Source: Rhabditophanes sp. KR3021
Taxonomy: Eukaryota > Nematoda > Chromadorea > Rhabditida > Alloionematidae
Assembly (NCBI GenBank): GCA_963281155.1
Contig: CAUJLY010000004.1
Location: 3,286,001 to 3,350,000, forward strand
Reading direction: 5' to 3'
Length of the DNA stretch: 64,000 bases
Shown here: one piece after another, positions 13,820 through 24,600 of the stretch
Numbering within the stretch: position 1 is the stretch's first letter
Layout: every line of letters begins with the position of its first letter
Translations under genes and position numbers: made by a program
Notes under the pieces: model-generated
Database searches by the model: none
What the model was told of the DNA's origin: nothing
Seen by the model: the letters and a program-made list of their open reading frames with translations, nothing else

Positions 13820-15027
13820 TTAATCTTTTCGAATTGAATTTCTCCCATCACAATATGTTTGCAGATTTCCAAATGTCCCAACAGCATTAATAGAAAAAGC
13901 AGATGAAACTCTTAACATTGAAGGATGCATTGGCGTAATTGTGATTAACTTCGCATTTTTCTTACAAAATAAAAGTCTAATTAATTCTTGCCTAAGATTA
14001 GAAACACAGGCTATGGTAAGCCAGCAGTTTACTAATGGAAGACATTCAAATGGGATGAAAAATAAATGCGCTACACCACCTAAACTGCCGCGGAAAAAGC
14101 AAGTGACCACTAAGATTGATATAGGAATAAAGCATATAAATATGGGTATACATGAATGGCACAGCATTACAAAATTTAATTGCTTATGCAATAACTTTGA
14201 TTTTGTAGACATTACGCTTTCTTTTTCTTTCAAAGTTCTTACAATTCTTGTGTAACAAACACCAACAACAATCAAAATCACAGAAACCGTTATTGACATT
14301 TGGGATAATGAAATAATACTTGAAAATGCCGATGGTATCATAATAAACATTGACATTTCTTGCCCATTTACGTCATGATAATAAACTTTTGGCATCAAAC
14401 TTTTGGCTATCACATAATCAGATTCGGTCATTTGAAAATACGCATACATCATAACAAATGAACCCAACATATTCCATGAAATAATTAAAAGCGAAAACAA
14501 AATATATTTTTTGTCGGATAAGTTGTAGTTTCTATATCAAAAAATTATTTATAAGATTACAAAAATATTAACTTACTTAACTATCAGTAAATATCGGTAA
14601 ATAAAAACAATTATACTATTTGAACATGATAAAAAGAATAAGTGGCATTTAATCATCGTTATAACTATTGCCCAATTATGTGGTAAGTACTTTACAATTC
14701 CACCTGTGAATGTCAGCAAGTATCCTAAATATAATTAATTTAAATTTAATAATTCAGTATCTTACCATTGACTGGTGTCATATCTAAAATGATAACATAA
14801 ATTGCAAAGGCAAAAAAAATATCCGTTATGCTGGTATGCATCAGAATTTTACGATAATTTTTCAAATTTTTACTTTTCATTCTTAATAACAAGATAAGAA
14901 GCAGAATATTGCTTAAACAACCTCCGATGCCGCACAAATAATCATTGTAGTGAATTATGAGCCTTACATAATAGATGTAGCTACTATAAAATTCGTTCAA
15001 AAACAGTTCATTGTTTTTTTGATTCAT
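13820..15027 (-). CDS. Seven-transmembrane chemoreceptor-like GPCR (copy B)
   Basis: Three exons in transcript order, 14766-15027, 14577-14724 and 13820-14531, sum to 1122 bases (373 residues). It parallels copy A: an N-terminal segment with YYVRLI..YNDY (copy A: YWVRYL..YSNY), a TM1-TM2 loop KNLKNYRKILMHTSITD, TM3 ending FIYRYLLIVK, a TM5-TM6 loop with KEKESVMSTKSKLLHKQL, and TM7 with LVNCWLTIACVSNLRQEL. It is likely a membrane chemoreceptor of the nematode serpentine superfamily; the ligand is unknown. The first intron of B lies after MTPVNG at the end of TM2, a different position from A, so intron positions have diverged since duplication. All splice sites here are canonical. Confidence 0.8.
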
Positions 15028-15931
15028 AGCAAAAAATTAGTTTCGAATTGCAATCAAATCTTTCACAAAGAAATTATGAGCTTTATTTTGTTATGTAAAT
15101 CTAATTACTTATGAATAATTTAGCGTAACTATGAATTAAAAAGTTGTGTAAAGCTGTTAGTCCAAATTAAATTATAAATACAAATATATTGAAAGCATTG
15201 CTGTGTTGTCGATTAATTGCTCTTTGAGACCTTATTACCTATAATAATAATATGTTATTCTCTTAATTGAAATATCACCAAAAATGGCATCACAATTTAA
15301 ATTACCGTATTAAATTTACTAAACTCGAATTATGTTTTGTAAACTGCTATATAATTAAGTTTAATTACATTTTCATAGCAAATGGACAGAGGTCCAGCGT
15401 TTAATAACTACAGTCGAATCCCTCAATTAGGTACGCTCACTTTTAGGGACATCCCTCTATAAAGAACAGAGATTTTTACTCTTTGGTTGGCTTAAGTGTT
15501 AATTGCCTTTCATTACAATCCATCTTTTAGGGACAAAAAGTTCGCCCGGGATGTCTCTAATAGAGGATGCGACTGTATTAAACTAATCTTACTTTGGAAT
15601 ATCCCTTGATTTTTATATTTATTGAAACATTAAGTTTCAGATTAATGTAACTTTTTAATATAAACATAAATTCTAATACATTCTAAGAAAAGTCTTGGCT
15701 TACCCAATTACGCAGATTTTATATGACTTTCATGTACAATAAATTAATTATAATTTAGAGACCTTTGATAACAACATTATAAAAATTGTAGTTTGTGATA
15801 AGTTTGATGTCATTAAAGCATATAATATGTGAAAATATAACACCAATTAATAAATTGAATACATTAAATAATTAAGCATTAAGAGAATAGATCAGATTAA
15901 ACAAAATTTAAATGAAGCATTCATATTTATT
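15028..15931. other. Intergenic region containing a MITE
   Basis: Upstream of receptor copy B and downstream of the operon-like cluster. The only structured feature is the 165-base inverted-repeat element at 15411-15575; the rest is AT-rich with no open frame. Confidence 0.5.
15411..15575. mobile_element. Short TIR element (MITE), mariner/pogo-like
   Basis: A 165-base element flanked on both sides by TA (15409-15410 and 15576-15577), the target duplication typical of Tc1/mariner/pogo transposons. Its ends are imperfect inverted repeats of about 20 bases: the left end reads CAGTCGAATCCCTCAATTAG, and the reverse complement of the right end reads CAGTCGCATCCTCTATTAG. The GGGACAT motif recurs internally on both arms. 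It has no coding capacity, so it is non-autonomous. The superfamily call rests on the TA duplication and CAGT terminus. Confidence 0.8.
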
Positions 15932-16335
15932 CTATTTTTGTGAAAATGAACATCTTACACATGAAATAAGTGCTAGAATGAAAGAAGTTGCAGTCAATAA
16001 AACAGATACAAGCGTTATCCAATCTTGAAAGATGTTTTCACAGTGAGTTATGTTCTTGCAATCGGAAGATCGACATACGTAATACACAAATGCTCCTTCT
16101 TCCGGACATCCATATGCTTTGTTTCCTTTTAGGCAATACGTTGGTGTTTTTTGAGTTGGAAAGGAGTGAATGAAGCAAGCCCACCTCCATTGAAAGTAGT
16201 TGGCACAGAAGAATTTTGATTAGGAATACCGGACACATCAGTTTCATTAGAGACAGTTGACACAATAGCACTTTCATTGATTTCGGCCATTGCACTTGAA
16301 AGTGTATACAATAAAAATGGCAAGTAAATATTCAT
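15932..16335 (-). CDS. Small Cys-rich single-pass membrane protein
   Basis: Two exons, 16185-16335 and 15932-16125, are joined across a 59-base intron (GTGGGC...TAAAAG). The join restores the frame and gives 114 residues. The first ~18 residues form a signal peptide (MNIYLPFLLYTLSSAMA). A Ser/Thr/Asn-rich linker with several N-x-S/T sites follows, then a compact Cys cluster (GCPEEGAFVYYVCRSSDCKN, then THC). A membrane helix (WITLVSVLLTATSFILALIS) and a short tail ending CVRCSFSQK close the protein. I do not recognise a family. It is the last gene of the minus-strand run, 177 bases after torsin. Confidence 0.65.
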
Positions 16336-16512
16336 AATAGCAGAATGTTACAAAATGTAAAAAAGGGATAAAGATGCAACAATTTATGGATGGAGAATTA
16401 TTTAAAATATACATAAGAAACATTCAAATTATTGCAATATTTTTATAATACGTAATTTTGGAGGGATAATTTTATGATTTACACGTAAATGTTGTAAAAT
16501 ATGCATTTTACT

Positions 16513-17630
16513 CTATAAAGTATCATCATTTTCGTCTTCACCGGCAGTTAAATCTTGAATGATTGAAGATAACTTTTTCTGAATGGATTTGCATCCAGTC
16601 CTAGAAAGAATTGGATTATCTTCTGGCACAAAATCAATGTATTCCATGATACGATCTGATATCTCATTAAAATGTGCCGCTATCCCATAGTTTGTTTCTT
16701 TTTTGAGTTTCAAAGCATCGTCGATACATTTTTGAACATGACTTCTTTCCAATGGTAAAAATGGAATGAAAGCGTCGACCAATCCATGATAAATTAAAGA
16801 ACTTCCTTTTAATCCTCCATCATTGACTGAATGTTCTCTCAAGATTTTGTCAAAATCCTTTAAACTTAGTTGTTCCCGTGGTTTAGAACTTTTTAGGTGA
16901 TCCAGCGTTTTCTTAGAAATTTCATTGCCACCAGAATTGCTCATAAAAATAAATATGGCATCCGTCATTTCAACGCCTTCCACAACAGCGTTATCATCAG
17001 CATATGGTTTGATAACATTTAAAAGTGAAGGAGGTATTTTATCCATTTCATCAAAAATAAACACGGACTTCGAACATTCTGTTAAATTGCCTTTAATCCA
17101 ACTATTCAGATCGGATGCATACTGTTCGATTAATCTGGGGTCTCTGAAGTGCACGGTGGCAATGTAATGATGTAAATATCTGCTCCCGATTCCCTTTTCA
17201 AATAGATTGTCAGTTAATATTCTTCCAATATAAGTTTTGCCAACTCCTGGCCAGCCATGTAATGACAGCACCAGTGATTTCTTAGATGTCTTCTTCATAA
17301 CTGATTCTAGATGACCGCTCAGAAGCTGTGAAAGTTGCTTAACTGCAATATGTTGACCATATATCATTGAATTTAGCGATTTAGTTAAATCTAAAACATA
17401 AATTATCGATACAAAATATAAAACATACTATTCTTGTCAATTCGGATCCATTTTTGATCGCAGCACTCCAGGTAATAGCATTTATACTGATAGCCAATTC
17501 CGATCAGCGAGGAGAATCCACCTATAGCTGCAGATCCCACTAGAAGTGAGATTAGCTCGCCATTTATAAATAATATAAAATTTAGTGTGAATAAGAGAAT
17601 AATAATTAGGTTATGTTTGAATATCCTCAT
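16513..17630 (-). CDS. Torsin-family AAA+ ATPase
   Basis: Two exons, 17429-17630 and 16513-17390, with a 38-base intron, give 359 residues. An N-terminal signal/hydrophobic segment (LIIILLFTLNFILFINGEL) targets the ER and nuclear envelope lumen. A Cys-rich YKCYYLECC stretch follows, then the torsin entry motif MIYGQHIAVKQL. Walker A is GWPGVGKT and Walker B is VFIFDEMDKI. The C-terminal GCKS fits the conserved torsin Cys. Torsins act with membrane-bound activators (LAP1/LULL1 type) in the ER/nuclear envelope lumen. Most torsins have Asn rather than Thr after the Walker A Lys, so GKT here is a departure. C. elegans has three paralogues (tor-1, tor-2, ooc-5), and I cannot say which this matches. 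It sits 191 bases downstream of the thiouridylase gene, and TTTTTTCATAG 18 bases before its ATG could be a trans-splice acceptor. Confidence 0.85.
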
Positions 17631-17821
17631 TTTTAAAGTAATGCATCCCTATGAAAAAATTTGGTGCAGACTTTATTTGTATAAGCCTAGTTTCCATGTA
17701 GGATTCACGTCTAACTTTACTTTCATTACCAACTTTAAGCATTAATGGGACAAACATGTCTAATGATCAAGCACTGTAAAATTGACAAATATTGCTTTTA
17801 TTTAATAAAAATGTGCAAAAT

Positions 17822-18970
17822 TTAAGTCGGAACATATAAGGTGGAGGCTGATTGAATTTGTCCACCTCCAAGGCATTCGTTGTGATTGTAAAGAACGCAA
17901 AACTGACCATTACCAACGGCTTTAAAACAGGTTTGCAGTGATATTTTGTAAACATTATTATCTTCTTTTTGTAATTGGCAAGATACGGGCGGTTGGTTGC
18001 GTTGTATTAAGCATTTGACATTTTTAAGATCCTCGATCTTTGCATTATCGTTGATGAGACTCAAGTTGTTAACTAGCATTTCTCTCGAAAACAATGAACT
18101 ATGCCTTGAACCTTGGCAAACGTAAACAATATTCTCTGCAGCGTTGACTTTAGTGACAAACAATCCCTCATGACATTGAAAAACATCGGGAGAGATTTTC
18201 ACTTTTTTACCAATTGTATAATTATGGCACCCATCATGACTTCCTATGATTTTATTGGTTTCAATTTCAACGATGTCTCCCTTCTTTGGCTCTAAATAGT
18301 TTGCTAGGAAATGGTTAAAGTTCTTCTTTTTTCCTATAAAGCAAACCCCCATGCTTTCCTGCTTGTGGGCTATTTTATCTAAACCTATTTGACAGGCTAA
18401 AGTTTTTACATCACTTTTCATATAATCGCCTAGTGGAAACATTGCCCTTTTTAGTTGATGAGATTTTAGCAATGCTAAAAAATATGTTTGGTCTTTTATT
18501 GGGTCTGCAGATCGTAACAATTTCGCATTATTATTTTTGCCACTCGACAACTCCAAGTAGTTTCCCAGTGAATTTTTAGCATAATGCCCAGTAGCAATTG
18601 CAACTGCGTCGTGTTTTTCAATTGCAAATTGATGTAGCTCGTCGAATTTTATAAGTTTGTTACACAAAACATCTGGAACGATTGTAACTCCTTCTTTGTA
18701 ACTTTCAATCATATTTTGAAAAACAGAGTTCCAGAACGTTTTTACACAATCCAGGACATCTAGCTTAATATTCAATTTTTCACAAGCTAATTGGGCATCT
18801 AAGTAGTCTTTTGATTGTGAGCACAAGGAATCTCCTTCTTCGACTGTATCCCAATTATTCATATAAACACCCGTAACCTCAAAACCTTTCTTCTTTAATA
18901 AATAGGCACTCACTGAGCTATCAACGCCGCCAGACATTGCACAAACCACTTTTGATCCTCGTTTAATCAT
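17822..18970 (-). CDS. mttu-1: Mitochondrial tRNA-specific 2-thiouridylase (MnmA/TRMU)
   Basis: A single open frame of 382 residues. It begins with the PP-loop ATP-binding motif SGGVDSS at residues ~14-20, followed by GVYMNNWD. Two catalytic cysteines are visible: one in GDSLCSQSKDYLDAQLACE near residue 50, and one in MGVCFIGKKKNF in the middle. IATGHYA and LRSADPIKDQTYFL are also typical. The enzyme thiolates U34 of tRNA-Lys, -Glu and -Gln in mitochondria, taking sulfur from a cysteine desulfurase relay. There is no obvious long targeting presequence. Trans-splice-like TTGTTTAG lies 3 bases before the ATG. It is flanked at 185-191 bases by the NDUFAF4-like gene upstream and torsin downstream, and co-expression with a complex I assembly factor would fit a mitochondrial theme. 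Confidence 0.93.
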   Translation of the reverse strand: MIKRGSKVVCAMSGGVDSSVSAYLLKKKGFEVTGVYMNNWDTVEEGDSLCSQSKDYLDAQLACEKLNIKLDVLDCVKTFWNSVFQNMIESYKEGVTIVPDVLCNKLIKFDELHQFAIEKHDAVAIATGHYAKNSLGNYLELSSGKNNNAKLLRSADPIKDQTYFLALLKSHQLKRAMFPLGDYMKSDVKTLACQIGLDKIAHKQESMGVCFIGKKKNFNHFLANYLEPKKGDIVEIETNKIIGSHDGCHNYTIGKKVKISPDVFQCHEGLFVTKVNAAENIVYVCQGSRHSSLFSREMLVNNLSLINDNAKIEDLKNVKCLIQRNQPPVSCQLQKEDNNVYKISLQTCFKAVGNGQFCVLYNHNECLGGGQIQSASTLYVPT

Positions 18971-18973
18971 ATT

Positions 18974-18985
18974 CTAAACAAGGAT
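18974..18985 (-). promoter_or_regulatory. Putative SL trans-splice acceptor before thiouridylase gene
   Basis: The minus strand reads TTGTTTAG, then AAT, then ATG. A pyrimidine-rich AG three bases before the start codon, with no upstream exon in frame, fits an outron or intercistronic trans-splice site. Confidence 0.45.
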
Positions 18986-19155
18986 TATTTATTGCTGAGT
19001 AAATAGAAAAGATATATAATATTGTTTATTACATATTTATAAAACACACAATTTGGCACATCTTTATTATTGCTTTATCTATTCTACATATTTGTAACAA
19101 CAAAAGTCCTAAATTATTAACAATTACTCTCCACATCTATCTAATGGATTAACAA

Positions 19156-19950
19156 TCACTTTTTCCTTTCTCTTCTTTCTTCAATGGCCTTAATTTCAGC
19201 AGCTTCAACTTGCTTTGCTTTTTCTCTTCCTTCGATAGTTTGAATTGTCTTTGGATCTGTTTTCCCCAAATCAAAGAACTTGCCGTCGTTAATTCTACGA
19301 TTCATAACATCCTGTAAATGTGCTAAATCTGCATTTCTTACAACCTTTTGCTCATCTGATCTGGCAAAGGGTCTAAAATGCTTCCAAATATTTGTCATCT
19401 TCTCTTCATCTATTCTTTTAACGGCATCATGATTTTTCAATTCTTCCTTAATTTTTAAAGCTGCGTCCGATGTTTCTGATTTGAGCATTGAAAGCTGGTA
19501 TTTACTCCTCAGCACTTCCAAAGTTTCGCGCAATGTCAAACGATTAGGAAGCATTTTCTCCTTTGAAGGTTCATAAAAAAAGTACTCCCATGTTTTGTCA
19601 TTTTTATGTTCCCATTCAGTTTCTCTAGTAGGAAGATGACTGCCGCATTTCGTATTATTTTCAATTTCACTGCTTCTTATTTCAAATTTATTCAAGTTCT
19701 CTATCAGCTTTTCATCTTTCACTCCCATTTTCTGAAAATCAACTACACTAAGCAAGAATATGGAACTAACCTCTTCTAGATCTTTATCTTTAACGTACTT
19801 TTCATACAGCTTTTCTTCACTTTTGTATTTAGGAGCCGCTACTTTTTCACCTTTCAGCATTTTGTCGACCTTCCAAGAAGCCCTCTCTTGGAAAGTGCCA
19901 TTGTCGATTGCTCTCGAAGTCAAGCCGAATATTTTTTTGATAAGCCCCAT
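19156..19950 (-). CDS. NDUFAF4-like complex I assembly factor
   Basis: Most likely two exons, 19771-19950 and 19156-19731, with a 39-base intron (GTTAGT...TTTCAG), giving 251 residues. Because 39 is divisible by three and the intron has no stop, the unspliced form is also open (264 residues). The N-terminus MGLIKKIFGLTSRAID, an ER..WKV.KM segment and a basic APKYKSEEKL stretch resemble NDUFAF4. So does the later EKMLPNRLTLRETLEVLRSK block, where that family has its conserved PxGxxSxxEAL segment. NDUFAF4 works in the mitochondrial matrix with NDUFAF3 on early complex I intermediates. The C-terminal ~60 residues are charged (KAIEERRERKK end) and extend beyond the usual family. The assignment is by motif pattern only. 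Confidence 0.6.
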   Translation of the reverse strand: MGLIKKIFGLTSRAIDNGTFQERASWKVDKMLKGEKVAAPKYKSEEKLYEKYVKDKDLEEVSSIFLLSVVDFQKMGVKDEKLIENLNKFEIRSSEIENNTKCGSHLPTRETEWEHKNDKTWEYFFYEPSKEKMLPNRLTLRETLEVLRSKYQLSMLKSETSDAALKIKEELKNHDAVKRIDEEKMTNIWKHFRPFARSDEQKVVRNADLAHLQDVMNRRINDGKFFDLGKTDPKTIQTIEGREKAKQVEAAEIKAIEERRERKK

Positions 19951-19951
19951 C

Positions 19952-19965
19952 CTAGAATAAATAAA
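19952..19965 (-). promoter_or_regulatory. Putative SL trans-splice acceptor before NDUFAF4-like gene
   Basis: The minus strand reads TTTATTCTAG followed by a single G and the ATG. A splice acceptor this close to a start codon is typical of nematode trans-spliced messages. Confidence 0.5.
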
Positions 19966-20228
19966 AGCTCATAAAATACTATAATTAGTCTCGATTTCAA
20001 TCAAAACGAATTCACGTGGAAAAGCGCATCTTCACAAAATTCAAATTAAGATCAACAAAGAATGACAATTATTATAGACGATTTTTTAAAAGTGTGAGTA
20101 AATATAGAACTTAAGTTTAAACAAAACTAAACAAAGAATGGTAATTATTTATAGGCAATCTTTTAAATGTATGAGTTAATAAAATATAAAATTAGAGATC
20201 ATATAAATGTTTCGGTAATCAAAATTCT

Positions 20229-20814
20229 TTAATCAAGGCACAAAGAGTGAGTTCTGTGGAGTTCAGAAGTATCATGGCAAGGCTTCGGAAGCCTTAAGGA
20301 ACTTCTTCCCCTGCGAAGACTATCAAGGTCTCTCCTCATCATGCTCATTTCAGTTAAAAGCGTTTTGTATTCCGGACTTTCTATAGGTGGCGTGTAAGTG
20401 TTCTCAAAATTATTCTGATCTGCTTTTTGCTCTGCTTTTTCACATTTGCTTTTGTTGCAAGGTGAATCAAACTAAAAATGATCATCAAAATTAGAATTTA
20501 AAACTTACAGGGTGTAATGGTATATTTAGATATGGAGATGAACAGCAATTTGCATGCAGCGCACTAAATGACAAAGAACGTGAGAGGTTACCCTCATCAT
20601 CAAACCTTGGTCTTTCAAGAAATGGCGCTAGATTATTGGTACTTTGGGGTCTCGTCAAATTGCACGTTTGGATGTCATTCACCTCTGACATTTCATCTTC
20701 CTTACCAAGTTTCTTCTTGAGCAAGTAGTTAGCTAACTTAAAAAGAAGAGCTAGTATAAGGACTACAACTCCAGTGGCGGCAACGAATTGCAAATATACG
20801 CCCAAGTATTTCAT
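20229..20814 (-). CDS. Single-pass membrane protein with basic/Ser-rich cytoplasmic tail
   Basis: Two exons, 20509-20814 and 20229-20471, with a 37-base intron, give 182 residues. A membrane helix spans residues ~8-30 (FVAATGVVVLILALLFKLAN) and is followed by KKKLGKEDE, so the C-terminus is probably cytoplasmic. The tail holds Ser-rich patches (RSLSFSAL), a Cys pair (CCSSPY, then CNKSKC) and a basic RRDLDSLRRGRSS segment. No family recognised. It is the second gene of the minus-strand run, 211 bases after the TSP1 gene and 278 bases before the NDUFAF4-like gene. An RRDLDSLRRG amphipathic stretch hints at a short coiled coil. Confidence 0.65.
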
Positions 20815-21025
20815 TTAAAACGTTAGTAAAAGAATGAACAAGTCTGATTAATAAGCTTTTTGTATTTAATGAAAAGTATTTTTAATAAGTTATAAACAAA
20901 AGTACAATGTTCATTCAAAAAGATGTAACGTAAAAAAACCTATGGCTTAATCAAAGTTCTTCTTTAAAGGTACACGATTAAAGTATAATTATTGTTATTA
21001 AGATATCAAAAAAGTATAAAACGAT

Positions 21026-21643
21026 CTATTTACTTCTTTGGCTGATTTCTTTCTCAATACTCCAAGGATCGTGAGCCATAGCAATAGGTACGTTTGCAGA
21101 TGCTAAGCATTTTTCAACCATAACATTTGATCCAAAACATGGTTCAAGACCCATTCTTAGACAGGCTCTTATGCGTGTTCTTTCTCCGTTAACACATTGA
21201 GACCATTGCGACCACGACAACCAACGGCTTCCGTTGTAGTTTTCAATTGGTTTTATTTTGGTGGCTGTGATGTCAATTTTTCCTTCTGTTTGAGTTGGTT
21301 GAACTGTTTCGAATGATGGATGGGCAAGCATTGTAACAGTATTTTTTGTTGCTAGTATTCTTGGCTTATATTCGGGATTAAATACAGGGTTGACACCATT
21401 TACAGAATCATCTGTTAGAACTGACGATGCTGGTGATAAAGGTTGGAAAGGTCTATCTAATCCGAAAGACACTCTTTCCCCGGGTCCAACGAAAAATGAC
21501 TAAATAAGAATACTAATTAGTAAGCACAAATAATACAAATTCACCTGTGAATTATCTTTAAATATTTCAGCTTTTAGTGGTGATTTCTTTTGAGCATTGA
21601 CTACAATAATACTCACGAAAATTGATAGTATTGAATATTTCAT
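21026..21643 (-). CDS. Secreted protein with one thrombospondin type-1 repeat
   Basis: Two exons, 21545-21643 and 21026-21499, with a 45-base intron, give 190 residues. Residues 1-17 are a signal peptide (MKYSILSIFVSIIVVNA). A low-complexity linker follows, then a TSP1 repeat near residues 125-165 with the hallmark WLSWSQWSQC, an R.R.C core (RTRIRAC) and further cysteines (EPCFG, EKC). There is no membrane helix, so it is probably extracellular. TSP1 repeats bind matrix or guidance factors, but a single repeat does not define the partner. It is the most upstream gene of the minus-strand cluster. TAATTTTAG lies 7 bases before the ATG. Confidence 0.75.
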
Positions 21644-24600
21644 TTTAGGTCTAAAATTATGTACAATCATGAATATTTATGTGATGATAAAGTAAAAAAA
21701 GTATAAGATCCAAGTAATTAGGTGAAAATAGAATCAATCGTGAAAATAAATGCATCTTAAAAACAGACTATTCAGACATTATACATTACTCTGATCTAAT
21801 TGAACAGCGTCGTAGGTTGCCAACTTTTAACTATACAAGATATAATTTGTATCTGTCACCAAATCAGTACTTAATCAAATGTGTGGTTATTGTGGCAGTT
21901 GCCAAAATGAATGACTCTGCCACAAGGACGTATATTATTTATTATATACACTCCGAATTCTCTTTTTTATTACGAACCAACCATGTATATAATTTATATA
22001 ATCCAAAAAGGGCAAAATATATAAATCTAGGAAACATATACAAAAATACATGAACTATCATTACACATGTGATGACGAAGTGATTCGAAATAATGAAGAC
22101 TACCATTAGATGGACACTTGAGATATAATAAATAATAGTAGATAGTCGAATTTCCTGTATATAACAAACACTGATTTGCCATTCATATTATTTAAAAAGA
22201 GGTGGTGTTAAATGTTTTGAAGAAGGCAACATCTATTCCCTAATTTCAACACAGCATAACCAAATAAACACTTTGTATTAGTTAAGTTGATAAAAAAGGA
22301 AAAGTTAGTGTATCGTTTCATTTAGTTTGGGATATTTCTTCAAAAAACGAAGAAAAATATCCAAATCTTGTTCTAAAAGGTAATAAAAATATTTTTCGTT
22401 ATATCTTTGCCCTAATTAGATATTCACAAGTAAAATGACTTTAAAATGGAAAGTTGATCCCATACAAGTTCTCCATTGTTTTAAATTTGCTGGCATGGTA
22501 TATTTTAATGTATTTTACATCTGATGTAATTAATGCAGTGTAAATTCACTTAGATTGCTTTGTATGAGTAATAATGAAATGTAGATCATATATAATGTTA
22601 TCATATAATTGGAATTCATAGTTCCGGTAGTGGACGTTATTTACCGTATTGATATAAACAAAGGGTGATTCGATTTTGATTATGAAGACATGGAATTTAT
22701 ATGGTCCAATATAAGTTTACAAATACTTGAACAAAAATGTTCAATTAAATTGCTTTGTTCAAACAATTTTACCTTGATACAACCTAATTCTTTGTGTTGT
22801 TAAAAAGTTGGATTATAAAATAAATAGGGTAATTAAATTCCATCGGCAAAATCATAATGAATTATAAATTCACATCTTATCAATTTCAAATTGTTCGCTT
22901 TGCAAAAATAGCTTTTAAAGGGTCCAATGATTCTTTTAAAATATCCTAACAATTTATTTCATGCTATTATCTACCACACTTACAGTGATAAATGATAAAA
23001 GAGAGAATTATACAAAATAACACGATAAAGTAATGTACATAAAAAATCTATGATCATCAAACGACTAGCCTTTATTTACATATCATTTATAATCATATAA
23101 GCAATACAAAATGTTTGTATTACCTTAAAAGATAGTCTTCTTATAATTTTATTGGTTGTAGATTTAAGTTGGTGGACGTATAATTAATCAAATGGTATAA
23201 TAAATTGAGTCTAAATAATCTTCTTTTTGAAAAATCCTTTGTGCCATTGTTTAAGTGCATACTGTACATTACATCACTACACACAACATGTCAAAATCAA
23301 GCAAGGCATTTTGTGTGCGTGCAGGTTATCAAACTTGATCCTCAAACGAGTGATGGAAAAAGGACATACTGCTGCGTTTCCGCGCCATACATTTTCGTCA
23401 ACATTTTATTACGTCAGTTAAAAGAGCCCACTAAAAAGTATTTTTAAGAATGTAACTTTTCAAGAACAGAAAGTCCCAATTTACTGTAAATTTAGTGGGA
23501 ATAATGATTTGATACATTATAACATGAATTATTGATATTATAATAATTGTATAGTACTATTTATTAATTTAATCTTTTGTGCAATTTTACCGCACTATAA
23601 ACCGACCAATTTGTTTTAAACCTCAAAATATTTTCTTTTCCAATTATTAACCTACCACATTTCGTCTTTCCAGTCCCTAAACTTCTAAATAATGATTCTT
23701 TATATTGTTTTGAAGCAAGTTACAAACTTTTATACACTCATTTTGCGCACTTGTCCCTTTCTTTTTATTACTTATAAATTAACTGTTGTCACACTGTCCA
23801 CCTATTAAAACATCTGAATAAGTTCGTTTTTTCAAACTCTTATGTTGTATTAGCTTTTTTTGCCTTAGATCATTTGGTGAAATATATTGCACTGGGTTTT
23901 AAATCTTAAATCAAATAGTTAGCCTTGAATTACATTTTTTTGGTTAGGGTCATTGGTTTGAATAAAATTTCGATTTAAAAACAATGGTATCTTGACTGTT
24001 CACTTAATTGTTTTGATTCAGCTCAAGTATGCGAACGAGATGTATTATTACAGATACATATTTATTTATATGTATACTGCAAATACATATTTATTTGTAT
24101 ATATTTAGTAAATTATGTATTTTGATGTATTCAATATTTTGAATTGATATCATATTTAATAGGTCGTTTTTTATGTATTGTTTAGTATGTGAGGAGCGTG
24201 TAGTGTATTATATCAAATGTGTTGTATTAGCACTATTTAAATGACTAATTTGCATCTTTGTAAAGACTATCGATAAACATTGTGAGCCTATTTGAGATGA
24301 CAATTCATTGGCTTATTTAAGGGGAATTCTAAATTTAAATGGTGCAGATTGTACAAATTTTAAATAGTTTAAAATTTTAAGTGTTATAAATCGCCAGTAT
24401 TAAAGCAGGAATATTTGTACAAAAAATACAAAAAGAATTAATACACATATTCAAGCAGTCCATTTAAAATCGTCGCTAACTTTTATTTAACCGTAATAGT
24501 ATTTGATTTCAAGATCTCTCATACACGAGAATGTATTAATATTATTATTCGATTTATTCGTCGACGAGGACTCTATTTAGAAAGTTATAACCTTGCCACC

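Noticed and set aside
13941..14255. 104-codon plus-strand open frame
   Set aside because: It lies entirely antisense to the last exon of receptor copy B and has no domain-like pattern; it is a shadow.
23205..23447. Plus-strand open frame with Cys and Arg residues (80 codons)
   Set aside because: A second overlapping frame is equally open, there are no splice partners and no recognisable motif.
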